NCBI RefSeq assembly: GCF_018271995.1
Contig: NZ_JAGUCO010000014.1
Span: 1 to 64,000 of the forward strand
DNA from: Carboxylicivirga linearis
GTDB lineage: Bacteria; Bacteroidota; Bacteroidia; Bacteroidales; Marinilabiliaceae
Reading direction: 5' to 3'
DNA length: 64,000 nt
Positions 18,928-27,461 of the stretch are shown here, in pieces; within the stretch, counting starts at the first letter, position 1, and every line of letters starts with the position of its first letter. Made by a program: the position numbers and the translations under genes. The notes under the pieces are model-generated. The model was not told where the DNA came from. It saw only the letters and a program-made list of their open reading frames with translations, and ran no database searches.

Positions 18928-20097
18928 ATGATAGTGAAACTTAACAACAATACTTTACCAAAAGTATTCATCACTCTGATATGTATTATTGGCTTATACA
19001 GCTGTAGTCAAAAAGAAGAAACACACCCAATTGTTATTGTAGAAAAACCTGTTAAGCAAGACATTGAAGTATTCGGCGAATATGTAGGTCAGCTAACTGC
19101 CCGACAAAAAGTTGAAGTTAGAGCCAGAGTTGATGGATTTCTTGAAAGCATGCATTTTCAGGAAGGAAAGTTGGTTAAAGAAGGTGATGTTTTATTTACC
19201 ATAGAACCATCTCCTTATGAAGCAAGGGTAAACCGTGTTAAAGCCCAATTAGCTCAAGCAAAAGCTGCTGCTGCAAAAGCAAAAAGAGATGTTGATCGAT
19301 TAAAGCCATTATATGAGCAAAATGCAGCCAGTCAGTTGGATTTGGACAATGCAATTACTTCATTGGAAAATGAGCGTGCCAACATAATGATGTATGAGGC
19401 TGAACTTTCGCAAGCAGAATTAGAATTAAGCTTTACCAAAGTAAAGTCACCTCTAACTGGTTATATCGGAGAACGTCAGGTTGATATTGGAACCCTTGTG
19501 GGATCTAAAGGAGCTTCACTACTAACATCCGTTTTTCAAACTGATACCGTTTTTGTTCATTTCCACATGACGGCCTTAGATTATTTGAACAGTCAGCAAA
19601 GTAATGTAAACCTAACCAAAATGGATACGACCAGAAGGTCGTTTCAGCCAACTGTAATGGTTACCAAAGCCGACAGGTCGGAATACCCATTGAAAGGAAT
19701 TGTTGATTTTGCAAACCCTCAGGTAGATTCCAAAACCGGAACGTTTACTTTGAGAGCTGAAATACCAAATCCAAACCGGGAATTATTACCCGGACAGTTC
19801 ACTCGGGTTAAGGTACTTTTGAACGTAATTGAAAATGCAGTACTCATACCAAAGAAATCAATTATTATCGAAAAAGGTGGTGAATTTGTTTTTGTAATGA
19901 GATCTGATAGTATTGTTGAAAAAAGGTTTATTCAAACAGGTGATGAATTAAAATCGTCTGTTGTAGTAAACAGAGGCCTGCTTTCATGGGAAAAAGTTGT
20001 AACAGAAGGACTTCAAAAACTACAACACGGAATAAAAATAATACCTACCACCCCAACGGATTCAATTTGGATAAACAAACCTAAACTGGAGGATTAA
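18928..20097 (+). CDS. RND efflux pump periplasmic adaptor (membrane fusion protein), lipoprotein
   Basis: This 389-residue protein would link the inner-membrane RND pump to the outer-membrane channel. The signal segment ends in IGLYSC, a lipobox. Next come a barrel-sandwich (lipoyl-like) half near RARVDGFLESMHFQEGKLVKEGDVLF (given in outline only: residues about 65-90), an alpha-hairpin rich in Ala/Lys (about 100-165), the second lipoyl half (SPLTGYIGERQVDIGTLV) and beta-barrel and membrane-proximal domains (LLPGQFTRVKV). The ATG at 18928 is preferred over a TTG eight codons upstream because it directly precedes the signal peptide. It is the first gene of a three-gene efflux operon. Confidence 0.92.
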   Translation: MIVKLNNNTLPKVFITLICIIGLYSCSQKEETHPIVIVEKPVKQDIEVFGEYVGQLTARQKVEVRARVDGFLESMHFQEGKLVKEGDVLFTIEPSPYEARVNRVKAQLAQAKAAAAKAKRDVDRLKPLYEQNAASQLDLDNAITSLENERANIMMYEAELSQAELELSFTKVKSPLTGYIGERQVDIGTLVGSKGASLLTSVFQTDTVFVHFHMTALDYLNSQQSNVNLTKMDTTRRSFQPTVMVTKADRSEYPLKGIVDFANPQVDSKTGTFTLRAEIPNPNRELLPGQFTRVKVLLNVIENAVLIPKKSIIIEKGGEFVFVMRSDSIVEKRFIQTGDELKSSVVVNRGLLSWEKVVTEGLQKLQHGIKIIPTTPTDSIWINKPKLED

Positions 20098-20099
20098 GA

Positions 20100-23000
20100 A
20101 TGAAATTAGGATTGTTTATTGATAGACCTGTCCTTTCGATGGTAATTTCTATACTAATTGTCATTTTAGGATCGATAGCTATATTTATACTTCCCATTGA
20201 TCAGTATCCGCAGATAACACCACCATTGGTTAAAATCAGTGCCAGTTATCCGGGTGCCGGAGCAACCACCGTTGCGCAAGCCATAGCCACACCTATTGAG
20301 CAACAATTGAACGGAACTCCCGGAATGATTTATATGGAATCAACCAGCTCAAATTCCGGTTCATTAAACATCAATGTTACCTTTGAAGTAGGTACCGATC
20401 CTGATATTGCTGCCGTTGACATTCAAAATAGAGTTAAACTGGCAGAATCACGATTACCGGCTGAAGTTGTTCAGAACGGTATAAATGTTGAAAGACAAGC
20501 TGCTTCTCAGCTCCTAACCATCTCATTAACATCCGAGGACCCAAAATTTGATGAAATATATTTGAGTAATTATGCTACCATCAACATTCTGGATGTAATC
20601 CGAAGGGTGAATGGTGTTGGTAGAGTATCTAATATAGGTAGTCGTTATTATTCAATGCGTATTTGGGTATACCCCGATGCGATGGCCGGATTTGGATTAA
20701 CGGTAACCGACCTGCAAAGTGCCATTCGTGATCAGAACCGTGAATCGGCCGCCGGCGAATTAGGTCTGCAACCTATCTCAGATGCTGATATCACCATTCC
20801 GCTTCAAACTTCGGGACGATTAGAAAAAGCTGAAGATTTTGAAAAAATTGTTATTCGTGCTAATCCCGATGGATCAATCATACGCTTAAGAGACGTAGCC
20901 CGGGTTGAACTGGAAGCTTCGAGCTACAGTCAAGAGTCGGGTATGGATAATAAAAATGCTGCTATTTTAGGTATTTATCTCTTGCCTGGCGCCAATGCTT
21001 TGGAGGTTGCTCAGAATGTAAGAGAAGCCATGGAAGAAATCAGCCTCAACTTTCCTGAAGGCATTACATATGATATTCCTTTTGACATGACGGAATATAT
21101 TTCGGCATCCATCAAGGAAGTTTATACAACCTTATTCGAAGCTCTTTTCTTAGTTGTGTTGGTTGTGTTTCTATCGTTACAAAATTGGCGTGCTACATTG
21201 GTTCCAATCATTGCCGTACCCATTTCACTTATCGGAACATTTGCCTTTATGCTGGCCATGGGATTCTCAATCAACTTACTAACCTTACTGGGATTGATAT
21301 TGGCTATTGGTATTGTGGTAGATGATGCCATTGTTGTGGTTGAAAATGTAGAACGCTTAATGGCTGAACGGAATATTTCAGCCCGTGAAGCAACCCACAT
21401 TGCAATGAAAGAACTGGCCGGAGCATTAATTGCTACATCACTGGTTTTGGCTGCTGTATTCGTACCTGTGAGTTTCCTTTCTGGTATTTCAGGTCAGTTA
21501 TACAGACAGTTTTCAGTTACCATTGTTGTATCAGTATTGCTGTCAACAGTTGTAGCCATGACTTTAAGTCCGGCATTATGCGCCTTACTTTTAAAGCCCG
21601 AAACCAAGAAGAAAAACAAAGTATTTCAAGCTATCAATAATTGGTTAACAACCGGTGTTAATCAATATTTGAAATACATCAATTTATCTATAAAGAACCC
21701 CAAAAGAGTGTTAGGTGGATTTGGGATGGTTTTGATTCTGATATTTGTGCTTTTCCGCGTTGTACCTACCTCATTCATTCCGGAAGAAGATCAGGGTAAA
21801 TTTACGATTGAAATAGAATTACCCGAAGGAGCAACATTACATAGAACAGCTGATATTACTCAACGAGCTGTTGATTATATTCTGCAAAACCCATATGTAA
21901 AGAATGTACAAAATGTAACAGGTAAAAGTCCACGTTTGGGAACTTCTCAAAGTAGATCTGAGTTAACTGTTTTATTAAAAGATTGGGATGACAGGGATGA
22001 TGCAGAAGGTAAAATCAATACGATTATTCAGTCATTAAAAGATGAATTTTACTATTATCCCGAAGCACAATTCTATCTTTCAAAACCTCCTGTAATTCCA
22101 GGATTAGGTAGCTCCGGAGGATTCGAGATGCAACTACAGGCAAAAGGTGATGCTAGTTTTGATGATTTGGCAGCTGCCGTAGACACCTTGATTTATTATG
22201 CCAATCAGCAAAAAGAACTGCAAGGAGTTTCATCCTCATTACAGGCTGAAGTACCACAACTCTATTTCGATGTAAATCGTGATAATGCTAAATTTTTAGG
22301 TATTCCTTTAGGTGATATTTATACCTCAATGAAATCGTTTTTGGGAGCCATGTATGTGAACGACTTTAACATGTTTAACCGTGTATATAGAGTTAACATT
22401 CAAGCCGATGAACAATTCCGTCATCAAAAAGAAAACCTAAATTTGTTTTTTGTACGTGCTCAAAATGGTTCAATGGTTCCGGTTACTGCGTTGGGAACAT
22501 TCGAATACACAACAGGACCTGGTAGCATTAAACGTTTTAACATGTTTACAGCAGCAGTTATTCGAGGCGAACCGGCTTCAGGTTACAGTTCTGGTCAGGC
22601 TATGCAACTAATGGAAAATTTAGTCAGAGATAAGCTGCCTGAAAATATTGGCTTGGAATGGAGTGGTTTATCATACCAGGAGAAACAAGCTGGCGGACAA
22701 ACCGGATACATTATGCTATTAGTTATTGTTTTTGTATTTCTGTTTTTAGCGGCTCAATACGAAAGCTGGAGTATACCAATTGCCGTAATGCTATCTTTAC
22801 CTATTGCTGCATTAGGTGCTCTATTAGGTATTTGGGTAACAGGACTAGAAAATGATATTTATTTCCAGATTGGATTGGTTACTTTAATAGGATTAGCTAC
22901 TAAAAATGCTATTTTAATTGTTGAAGTTGCTAAACAACAAATAGAAAATGGCGCAACAGTGCTTGAAGCAACCCTCAAAGCTGCTGAGATGCGTTTCAGA

Positions 23001-23213
23001 CCCATTGTAATGACTTCTCTGGCCTTTGTATTAGGAATGATTCCATTAGTATTTGCATCAGGGCCTGGTTCTGCCAGTCGTCATTCCATTGGTACAGGAG
23101 TATTCTTTGGTATGCTTGTAGCCATTACAATAGGTATTGTATTTGTACCTTTCTTCTTTCACCTTATCTATTCGTTTAGAGAAAAACGTAATAAAGAAAT
23201 TGTAAGCAAATGA
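20100..23213 (+). CDS. RND multidrug efflux transporter, AcrB/MexB-like (HAE1 family)
   Basis: A 1037-residue inner-membrane proton-driven exporter, the usual length for the family. It starts with the typical cytoplasmic/first-helix segment (FIDRPVLSMVISILIVILG). Two large periplasmic loops follow TM1 and TM7. The TM4 segment GIVVDDAIVVVENVERL (about residue 400) carries the paired aspartates of the proton relay. YESWSIPIAVMLSLPIAALG and LATKNAILIVE mark the second half. Sequence type points to hydrophobic/amphiphilic drugs rather than metals, though the substrate is unknown. GGAGG lies 8-12 bp before the ATG, an unusually clear Shine-Dalgarno for this genome. The start is 2 bp after the adaptor stop, and the 3' end overlaps the channel gene by 4 bp. 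Confidence 0.95.
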   Translation: MKLGLFIDRPVLSMVISILIVILGSIAIFILPIDQYPQITPPLVKISASYPGAGATTVAQAIATPIEQQLNGTPGMIYMESTSSNSGSLNINVTFEVGTDPDIAAVDIQNRVKLAESRLPAEVVQNGINVERQAASQLLTISLTSEDPKFDEIYLSNYATINILDVIRRVNGVGRVSNIGSRYYSMRIWVYPDAMAGFGLTVTDLQSAIRDQNRESAAGELGLQPISDADITIPLQTSGRLEKAEDFEKIVIRANPDGSIIRLRDVARVELEASSYSQESGMDNKNAAILGIYLLPGANALEVAQNVREAMEEISLNFPEGITYDIPFDMTEYISASIKEVYTTLFEALFLVVLVVFLSLQNWRATLVPIIAVPISLIGTFAFMLAMGFSINLLTLLGLILAIGIVVDDAIVVVENVERLMAERNISAREATHIAMKELAGALIATSLVLAAVFVPVSFLSGISGQLYRQFSVTIVVSVLLSTVVAMTLSPALCALLLKPETKKKNKVFQAINNWLTTGVNQYLKYINLSIKNPKRVLGGFGMVLILIFVLFRVVPTSFIPEEDQGKFTIEIELPEGATLHRTADITQRAVDYILQNPYVKNVQNVTGKSPRLGTSQSRSELTVLLKDWDDRDDAEGKINTIIQSLKDEFYYYPEAQFYLSKPPVIPGLGSSGGFEMQLQAKGDASFDDLAAAVDTLIYYANQQKELQGVSSSLQAEVPQLYFDVNRDNAKFLGIPLGDIYTSMKSFLGAMYVNDFNMFNRVYRVNIQADEQFRHQKENLNLFFVRAQNGSMVPVTALGTFEYTTGPGSIKRFNMFTAAVIRGEPASGYSSGQAMQLMENLVRDKLPENIGLEWSGLSYQEKQAGGQTGYIMLLVIVFVFLFLAAQYESWSIPIAVMLSLPIAALGALLGIWVTGLENDIYFQIGLVTLIGLATKNAILIVEVAKQQIENGATVLEATLKAAEMRFRPIVMTSLAFVLGMIPLVFASGPGSASRHSIGTGVFFGMLVAITIGIVFVPFFFHLIYSFREKRNKEIVSK

Positions 23214-24562
23214 AATTAAATCATATCATATTTATCTTTCTGATTTTCATGTTTATTGGCTGTAAAATTGGCAAACAATATGAATCTCCAGAGATAAACA
23301 TGCCTGACACCTATCAATCCAATTTATCGGATACCAGTACGGTTGCCGATATTGACTGGTGGGAAGTGTACAACGATTCATTATTAGTCAAATACATTAA
23401 TCTGGCTATTGAAAACAATCAGGATCTAAAGATTGCTATTTCAAGAGTTGAAGAATATCGTTCACTGAAACGAATATCTGAAAGTGACTTACTTCCATCT
23501 ATCAGCATTTCAGGAGAGCGCGAACATGAAGTCAGTTCCGGAAGCATTAATGAAACAGATAATGAATTGGTTGCAGAGCTATCGTGGGAACTTGATTTAT
23601 GGGGGCGGCTGAGATGGCAACGCGATGCAGGTATAGCCGATTATATGGCAACCGCTGAAGATAAAAATGCTGTCTATCAATCGTTAATTGCCAATGTTGC
23701 TACAACTTATTTTGAGTTAATGGCAGCCAAACGCGAACTGGATATTATACAACAAACAGCTGTATCGCGCGAAGAAGGTGTCAAAATCGCGGAGCTTCGT
23801 TACAAGGGTGGATTAACATCAGAAACCCCTTTACAACAAGCTGAGGTTGAGCTAGCGAAAACACTTACCCTTGTTCCGGAAGTTAAGTACACAATTCGCA
23901 AAAAGAATAACCTATTATCAACATTAATGGGGCAATTTCCAGAAAACACCTTAATATCAACCTACCTACTAGAACACAAATTACCTGACAGTGTCCTCGT
24001 TGGAATACCTTCTGATTTATTATCACGCAGACCTGATGTTCGTAAAGCAGAACAAGAAGTTATTTCGGCTAATGCTAAAGTGGGAATGGCATTTACCAAT
24101 ATGTTTCCCCGAATTTCGTTATCGGCAGAATATGGTTACGAAAGCGAGGCTTTATCTGACTTATTCAGCTCACCTTATAATTATTTATACGGACAACTTT
24201 TAAGTCCCATTTTTAATGCCGGGGCAAATCGTGCACGTCATAAGGCAGCCAAAGCTGTGTTGGAGCAAAAGGCTCTTACCTACGATAAAGTGGTTTTAAA
24301 AAGCTTCGAAGAAACCAGTAACGCATTGGGGAATGTTCATCGAGCTAAGTCTGTCCGTAATTCTTTAATCAAACTTGAAGAATCATCCCGCACTTACCTA
24401 AAACTAGCTAACCTTCAGCACATAAACGGAGTTGTAAGTTATATTGACGTACTAGATGCGCAACGCCTTTTGTTTGATGCCGAAATAAGACTAAACAATG
24501 CAATCCGAGATGAAAAAATATCCTACGTTAATCTTTACAAATCACTGGGTGGTGGCTGGTAA
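23210..24562 (+). CDS. Outer-membrane efflux channel, TolC/OprM (NodT) family lipoprotein
   Basis: This 450-residue protein would form the exit duct of the pump. The N-terminus ends in MFIGCKIG, a lipobox, as in OprM. The OprM family signatures DWWEVYNDSLLVKYINLAIENN, used by residues about 45-66, SRRPDVRKAEQEV (about 270) and the repeated alpha-helical outer-membrane efflux units are present. The ATG overlaps the RND transporter stop (ATGA, 23210-23213), showing translational coupling. No terminator was seen in the 69 bp before the next gene, but that gene has its own promoter. Confidence 0.93.
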   Translation: MKLNHIIFIFLIFMFIGCKIGKQYESPEINMPDTYQSNLSDTSTVADIDWWEVYNDSLLVKYINLAIENNQDLKIAISRVEEYRSLKRISESDLLPSISISGEREHEVSSGSINETDNELVAELSWELDLWGRLRWQRDAGIADYMATAEDKNAVYQSLIANVATTYFELMAAKRELDIIQQTAVSREEGVKIAELRYKGGLTSETPLQQAEVELAKTLTLVPEVKYTIRKKNNLLSTLMGQFPENTLISTYLLEHKLPDSVLVGIPSDLLSRRPDVRKAEQEVISANAKVGMAFTNMFPRISLSAEYGYESEALSDLFSSPYNYLYGQLLSPIFNAGANRARHKAAKAVLEQKALTYDKVVLKSFEETSNALGNVHRAKSVRNSLIKLEESSRTYLKLANLQHINGVVSYIDVLDAQRLLFDAEIRLNNAIRDEKISYVNLYKSLGGGW

Positions 24563-24580
24563 TGAGTCATAAACTAGTTA

Positions 24581-24617
24581 TTTGGAAGATACAAACATTA
24601 AACGTACATTTGACGTT
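24581..24617 (+). promoter_or_regulatory. Promoter and embedded operator of the Nudix-type regulator
   Basis: TTTG (24581-24584), 20 bp, then TACATTTG (24605-24612) make a full Bacteroidota -33/-7 promoter. The -7 box lies inside AACGTACATTTGACGTT (24601-24617), an inverted repeat AACGT-N7-ACGTT. The ATG follows 14 bp later. The same 17-bp pattern recurs at 25293-25309 before the SDR gene, so both are likely sites of the encoded regulator, which would block its own promoter. Confidence 0.75.
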
Positions 24618-24631
24618 ATTATATTATTCAA

Positions 24632-25270
24632 ATGAGCGAAAAAATCATCAATTTATCGGTAGACTGCGCTATATTTGGCTATGAAAATGGCAAATTAAAG
24701 TCACTATTGATCAAAAGAGATAAAGAACCATGCTCCAATCAGTGGTCATTGCCTGGTTCTTATGCTTATTTTGATGAAACAATTGATAATGCAGCCCGCC
24801 GGGTACTTTTTGAACTAACAGGTATCGAAAATATCTACTTAACCCAGGTAAAGGTATTTGGTGAAGTTAACAGATACCCTTCTCATCGCGTTGTATCCAT
24901 ACTATACTGCGCACTAATTAAATCTGACCTTTTTGAATTAATCGCCGGTTCGCACGCAAAAGAGGTTAATTGGTATGATGTCAATGAGGTTTCAGAACTC
25001 CCTTTTGATCACAACCAAATGATTAATACTGCACTACAATGGTTAAAGGAAGAAATTTGGCGTAAACCAATTTCAATAAACCTATTACCTGATAAGTTTC
25101 CTCTAAACCAATTGCAGGATCTGTTTGAAGCTATTTTACAAGAGGAGATTGATAATCGGAACTTCAGAAAGAAAGTCATTAATATGGGCTTGGTTGAAAA
25201 ATTGAATGAGAAGACCAAAGGAGGTCAGCAACGTCCGGCATTTTTATATCGACTCAAAAAATCAATCTAA
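24632..25270 (+). CDS. NrtR-like transcriptional regulator with degenerate Nudix domain
   Basis: A 212-residue protein with an N-terminal Nudix fold (about 1-140) and a C-terminal winged helix (about 150-210; LQDLFEAILQEEIDNRNFRKKVINMGLVEKL), the layout of the NrtR family. The Nudix box at about residues 46-70 reads AARRVLFELTGI where active enzymes have AARRELEEETGL. Two of the three catalytic glutamates are replaced (by V and L), so it should sense a ligand rather than hydrolyse one. Characterised relatives include NrtR (NAD metabolism) and the Bacteroides arabinose regulator AraR. Its neighbours here, SDR and UxuA, point to a hexuronate or aldonate ligand, an inference. Matching palindromes precede this gene and the SDR gene, suggesting autorepression plus control of the module. 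Confidence 0.85.
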   Translation: MSEKIINLSVDCAIFGYENGKLKSLLIKRDKEPCSNQWSLPGSYAYFDETIDNAARRVLFELTGIENIYLTQVKVFGEVNRYPSHRVVSILYCALIKSDLFELIAGSHAKEVNWYDVNEVSELPFDHNQMINTALQWLKEEIWRKPISINLLPDKFPLNQLQDLFEAILQEEIDNRNFRKKVINMGLVEKLNEKTKGGQQRPAFLYRLKKSI

Positions 25271-25292
25271 AAAAAATTTACACAAAATAGTT

Positions 25293-25309
25293 AACGTACA
25301 TCTAACGTT
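25293..25309 (+). promoter_or_regulatory. Second operator of the Nudix-type regulator
   Basis: AACGTACATCTAACGTT has the same AACGT-N7-ACGTT inverted repeat as 24601-24617 and differs at two spacer bases. It ends one base before the SDR start codon, so bound protein would block initiation or a weak local promoter (TACATCTA matches the -7 box at six of eight consensus positions, including the free ones). Confidence 0.7.
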
Positions 25310-25310
25310 T

Positions 25311-26129
25311 ATGAATAATCCAATGTTTGATTTATCAGGAAAAGTTGCCGTTGTTACTGGCGGCGGCGGTGTTTTAGGCGGAAGTATCGCCCGCAGTTTA
25401 ATTGAAGTGGGTGTTAAAGTTGCCATCCTTGATATCCGCGAAGAAAACCTCAACATACGGGTTGAAGAATTAAAACAATTAGGCGGCGAAGTAAAAGGTT
25501 TTGTATCCAATGTGCTTGATATGGATATCCTGAAGAATACGCGCAAAGAAATTCTGGATGAATGGGGACGCATTGATATACTTATCAACACTGCCGGAGG
25601 TAATCTACCGGGTGGAACTTTGGAAGAAAGCCAAACCGTATTTGATATGAAGATTGAAGAATTCCAACGTGTAACCGATCTAAACCTAAACGGAACCGTT
25701 TACCCTAGTTTGGTATTTGGTAAAGCAATGGCCGATCAGGGCGAAGGAAGCATTATTACCATCTCATCTATGGCAACTTATTCAGCCATCACAAGGGTTC
25801 CGGGATATTCTGTTGCCAAAACAGGTATCAATATTTTCACTCAATGGATGGCCATGGAAATGGCCTTGAAATTCGATGAAAAGATTCGTGTTAATGCTAT
25901 TGCTCCAGGATTCTTTATTGGAGATCAAAACAGAAAAGTATTGATTAACCCGGATGGAAGTTATACCGAGCGCAGTCAGAAAGTAATTGCACGTACACCT
26001 ATGAAACGTTTTGGTGACATCAAGGAACTAAACGGCGCCGTTCAGTTTTTATGTTCCGATGCGGCCTCATTTATTACAGGTGTAATTCTTCCTGTTGATG
26101 GAGGTTTTAGCTCATTTAGTGGAGTCTAA
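25311..26129 (+). CDS. Short-chain dehydrogenase, probable D-mannonate oxidoreductase (fructuronate reductase)
   Basis: A 272-residue classical SDR. It has the nucleotide-binding TGGGGVLGGSIA (about residues 17-28), NTAGG, the catalytic Ser in TISSMA and YSVAKTG with the Tyr/Lys pair. The C-terminal DGGFSSFSGV is typical. The next gene is UxuA, and in Bacteroidota an SDR of this kind commonly replaces UxuB for interconverting fructuronate and mannonate. That assignment rests on context, since SDR substrates cannot be read from motifs. The ATG at 25311 is chosen because it follows the operator and gives a normal SDR N-terminus; an in-frame upstream extension overlaps the regulator gene and the operator. 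Confidence 0.8.
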   Translation: MNNPMFDLSGKVAVVTGGGGVLGGSIARSLIEVGVKVAILDIREENLNIRVEELKQLGGEVKGFVSNVLDMDILKNTRKEILDEWGRIDILINTAGGNLPGGTLEESQTVFDMKIEEFQRVTDLNLNGTVYPSLVFGKAMADQGEGSIITISSMATYSAITRVPGYSVAKTGINIFTQWMAMEMALKFDEKIRVNAIAPGFFIGDQNRKVLINPDGSYTERSQKVIARTPMKRFGDIKELNGAVQFLCSDAASFITGVILPVDGGFSSFSGV

Positions 26130-26140
26130 TACTAGTACAT

Positions 26141-26183
26141 AGTATCAAGATTATTTTCAGAGTTTAATAGATGTCTTGATACT
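26141..26183. repeat. Inverted repeat between the SDR and uxuA genes
   Basis: AGTATCAAGA (26141-26150) and TCTTGATACT (26174-26183) are perfect 10-bp inverted arms with a 23-bp loop. No T-run follows, so it is a poor intrinsic terminator. It may be a regulatory site or an mRNA-stabilising stem in the 119-bp gap. Confidence 0.4.
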
Positions 26184-26248
26184 TATGTCTTGCATCATAA
26201 TACTCATTTTAACTTTCTTCTATTAACAATGAATAACAATCTAATAAT

Positions 26249-27451
26249 ATGGCTTTAGAAAAAACCTGGAGATGGTTCGGCGAAAAAGATCCGATAACTC
26301 TTGATATGTTGGTGCAAATGGGTGTTGAAGGTGTAATTACGGCTCTACATCACATTCCAAATGGAGAAATCTGGACGATTGAGGAGATTATGAACGTTAA
26401 GACTCAGATTGAAAGTCGTGGGCTGCGATGGAGTGTTGTTGAAAGTCTGCCGGTGAGTGAAGGAATTAAAATCTGTAACGACGATCGTGCGCGTTTAATT
26501 GAAAATTACCAGCAGAGCGTTCGTAATTTGGGAGCGTGTGGCATCGATACCATCTGCTATAACTTTATGCCTGTGCTGGACTGGGCTCGTACCGATTTAC
26601 ATTATAAACTTGCAAATGGAGGCGAATCGATGTATTTCGACTTCCCTACTTTTGTGGCTTTCGATGCCTATATATTAAAACGTCCCGGTGCTGAAAACGA
26701 TTATCCTACTGAAATAATAAAGAAAGCCAAAGAAGTATTTTCTTCGATGAGTTCCGAGGAAGCAGAGGAACTGGCTTATAATATTATTGTGGTTACTCAG
26801 GGCTTTATTGATGGAGTGATAGACGGAAGTGTGCCTGATCCGAAAAAGTTGTTTCTCGAATTTATCGATCGTTATAAAGGCTACGATAAAAACAAAATGC
26901 GCGAGAACCTAAAGGCATTTTTGGATGATGTTATTCCGGTAGCTGAAGAAGCAGGTGTAAAACTGGCCATTCACCCCGATGATCCTCCTTTCCCGGTACT
27001 GGGCTTACCTCGTATTATTGGTCAGCTTGATGATTACGAGTGGTTATTTAACGCCAATCCCTCTCCTAACAACGGCATTACTTTTTGTGCCGGATCGCTT
27101 TCTGCCCGAAAGGAAAATAACCTGGTGGAGATAATTGAGAAATGCGGTGACAAGATTCACTTTGTGCATTTACGTAACACACAACTTTTGCCCGATGGCA
27201 GCTTTTTTGAATCGGGGCATTTGGCAGGTAGCCAAAATATGGTTCAAATTATGACAGCCCTACTAAAAGAGCAGAAGAAGCGCATTGCCACAGGACGAAA
27301 AGATACTCGATTGCCTGTACGCCCCGATCATGGTATTAAAATATTGGATGATTATAAAAACAAATACAATCCGGGATATCCGCTTATTGGACGATTAAAA
27401 GGTTTAGCCGAGTTAGATGGATTAATGGCCGGAATCAGTAGCTTTATTTAA
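26249..27451 (+). CDS. uxuA: Mannonate dehydratase
   Basis: UxuA converts D-mannonate to 2-keto-3-deoxygluconate in glucuronate breakdown. The 400-residue protein matches family length. It starts with KTWRWFGEKDPITLDMLVQM, residues about 4-23, and carries GVEGVITALHHIPNGEIW and metal-site segments around LAIHPDDPP (about 235), TFCAGSL (about 276), FVHLRN (about 309) and PVRPDHG (about 352). No signal peptide, so cytosolic. It lies 119 bp after the SDR gene and 10 bp before the esterase gene. Glucuronate released by the GH67 enzyme of the xylan locus is the obvious supply. The isomerase UxaC and the KDG kinase/aldolase are not in this window. Confidence 0.95.
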   Translation: MALEKTWRWFGEKDPITLDMLVQMGVEGVITALHHIPNGEIWTIEEIMNVKTQIESRGLRWSVVESLPVSEGIKICNDDRARLIENYQQSVRNLGACGIDTICYNFMPVLDWARTDLHYKLANGGESMYFDFPTFVAFDAYILKRPGAENDYPTEIIKKAKEVFSSMSSEEAEELAYNIIVVTQGFIDGVIDGSVPDPKKLFLEFIDRYKGYDKNKMRENLKAFLDDVIPVAEEAGVKLAIHPDDPPFPVLGLPRIIGQLDDYEWLFNANPSPNNGITFCAGSLSARKENNLVEIIEKCGDKIHFVHLRNTQLLPDGSFFESGHLAGSQNMVQIMTALLKEQKKRIATGRKDTRLPVRPDHGIKILDDYKNKYNPGYPLIGRLKGLAELDGLMAGISSFI

Positions 27452-27461
27452 ACTTTGCGAC

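Noticed and set aside
25206-25310. 35-codon N-terminal extension of the SDR
   Set aside because: It overlaps the regulator gene and reads through the operator; the SDR fold starts normally at 25311.
26141-26183. Inverted repeat after the SDR gene as an intrinsic terminator
   Set aside because: The 23-bp loop and absence of a T-run make termination unlikely; listed only as a repeat.
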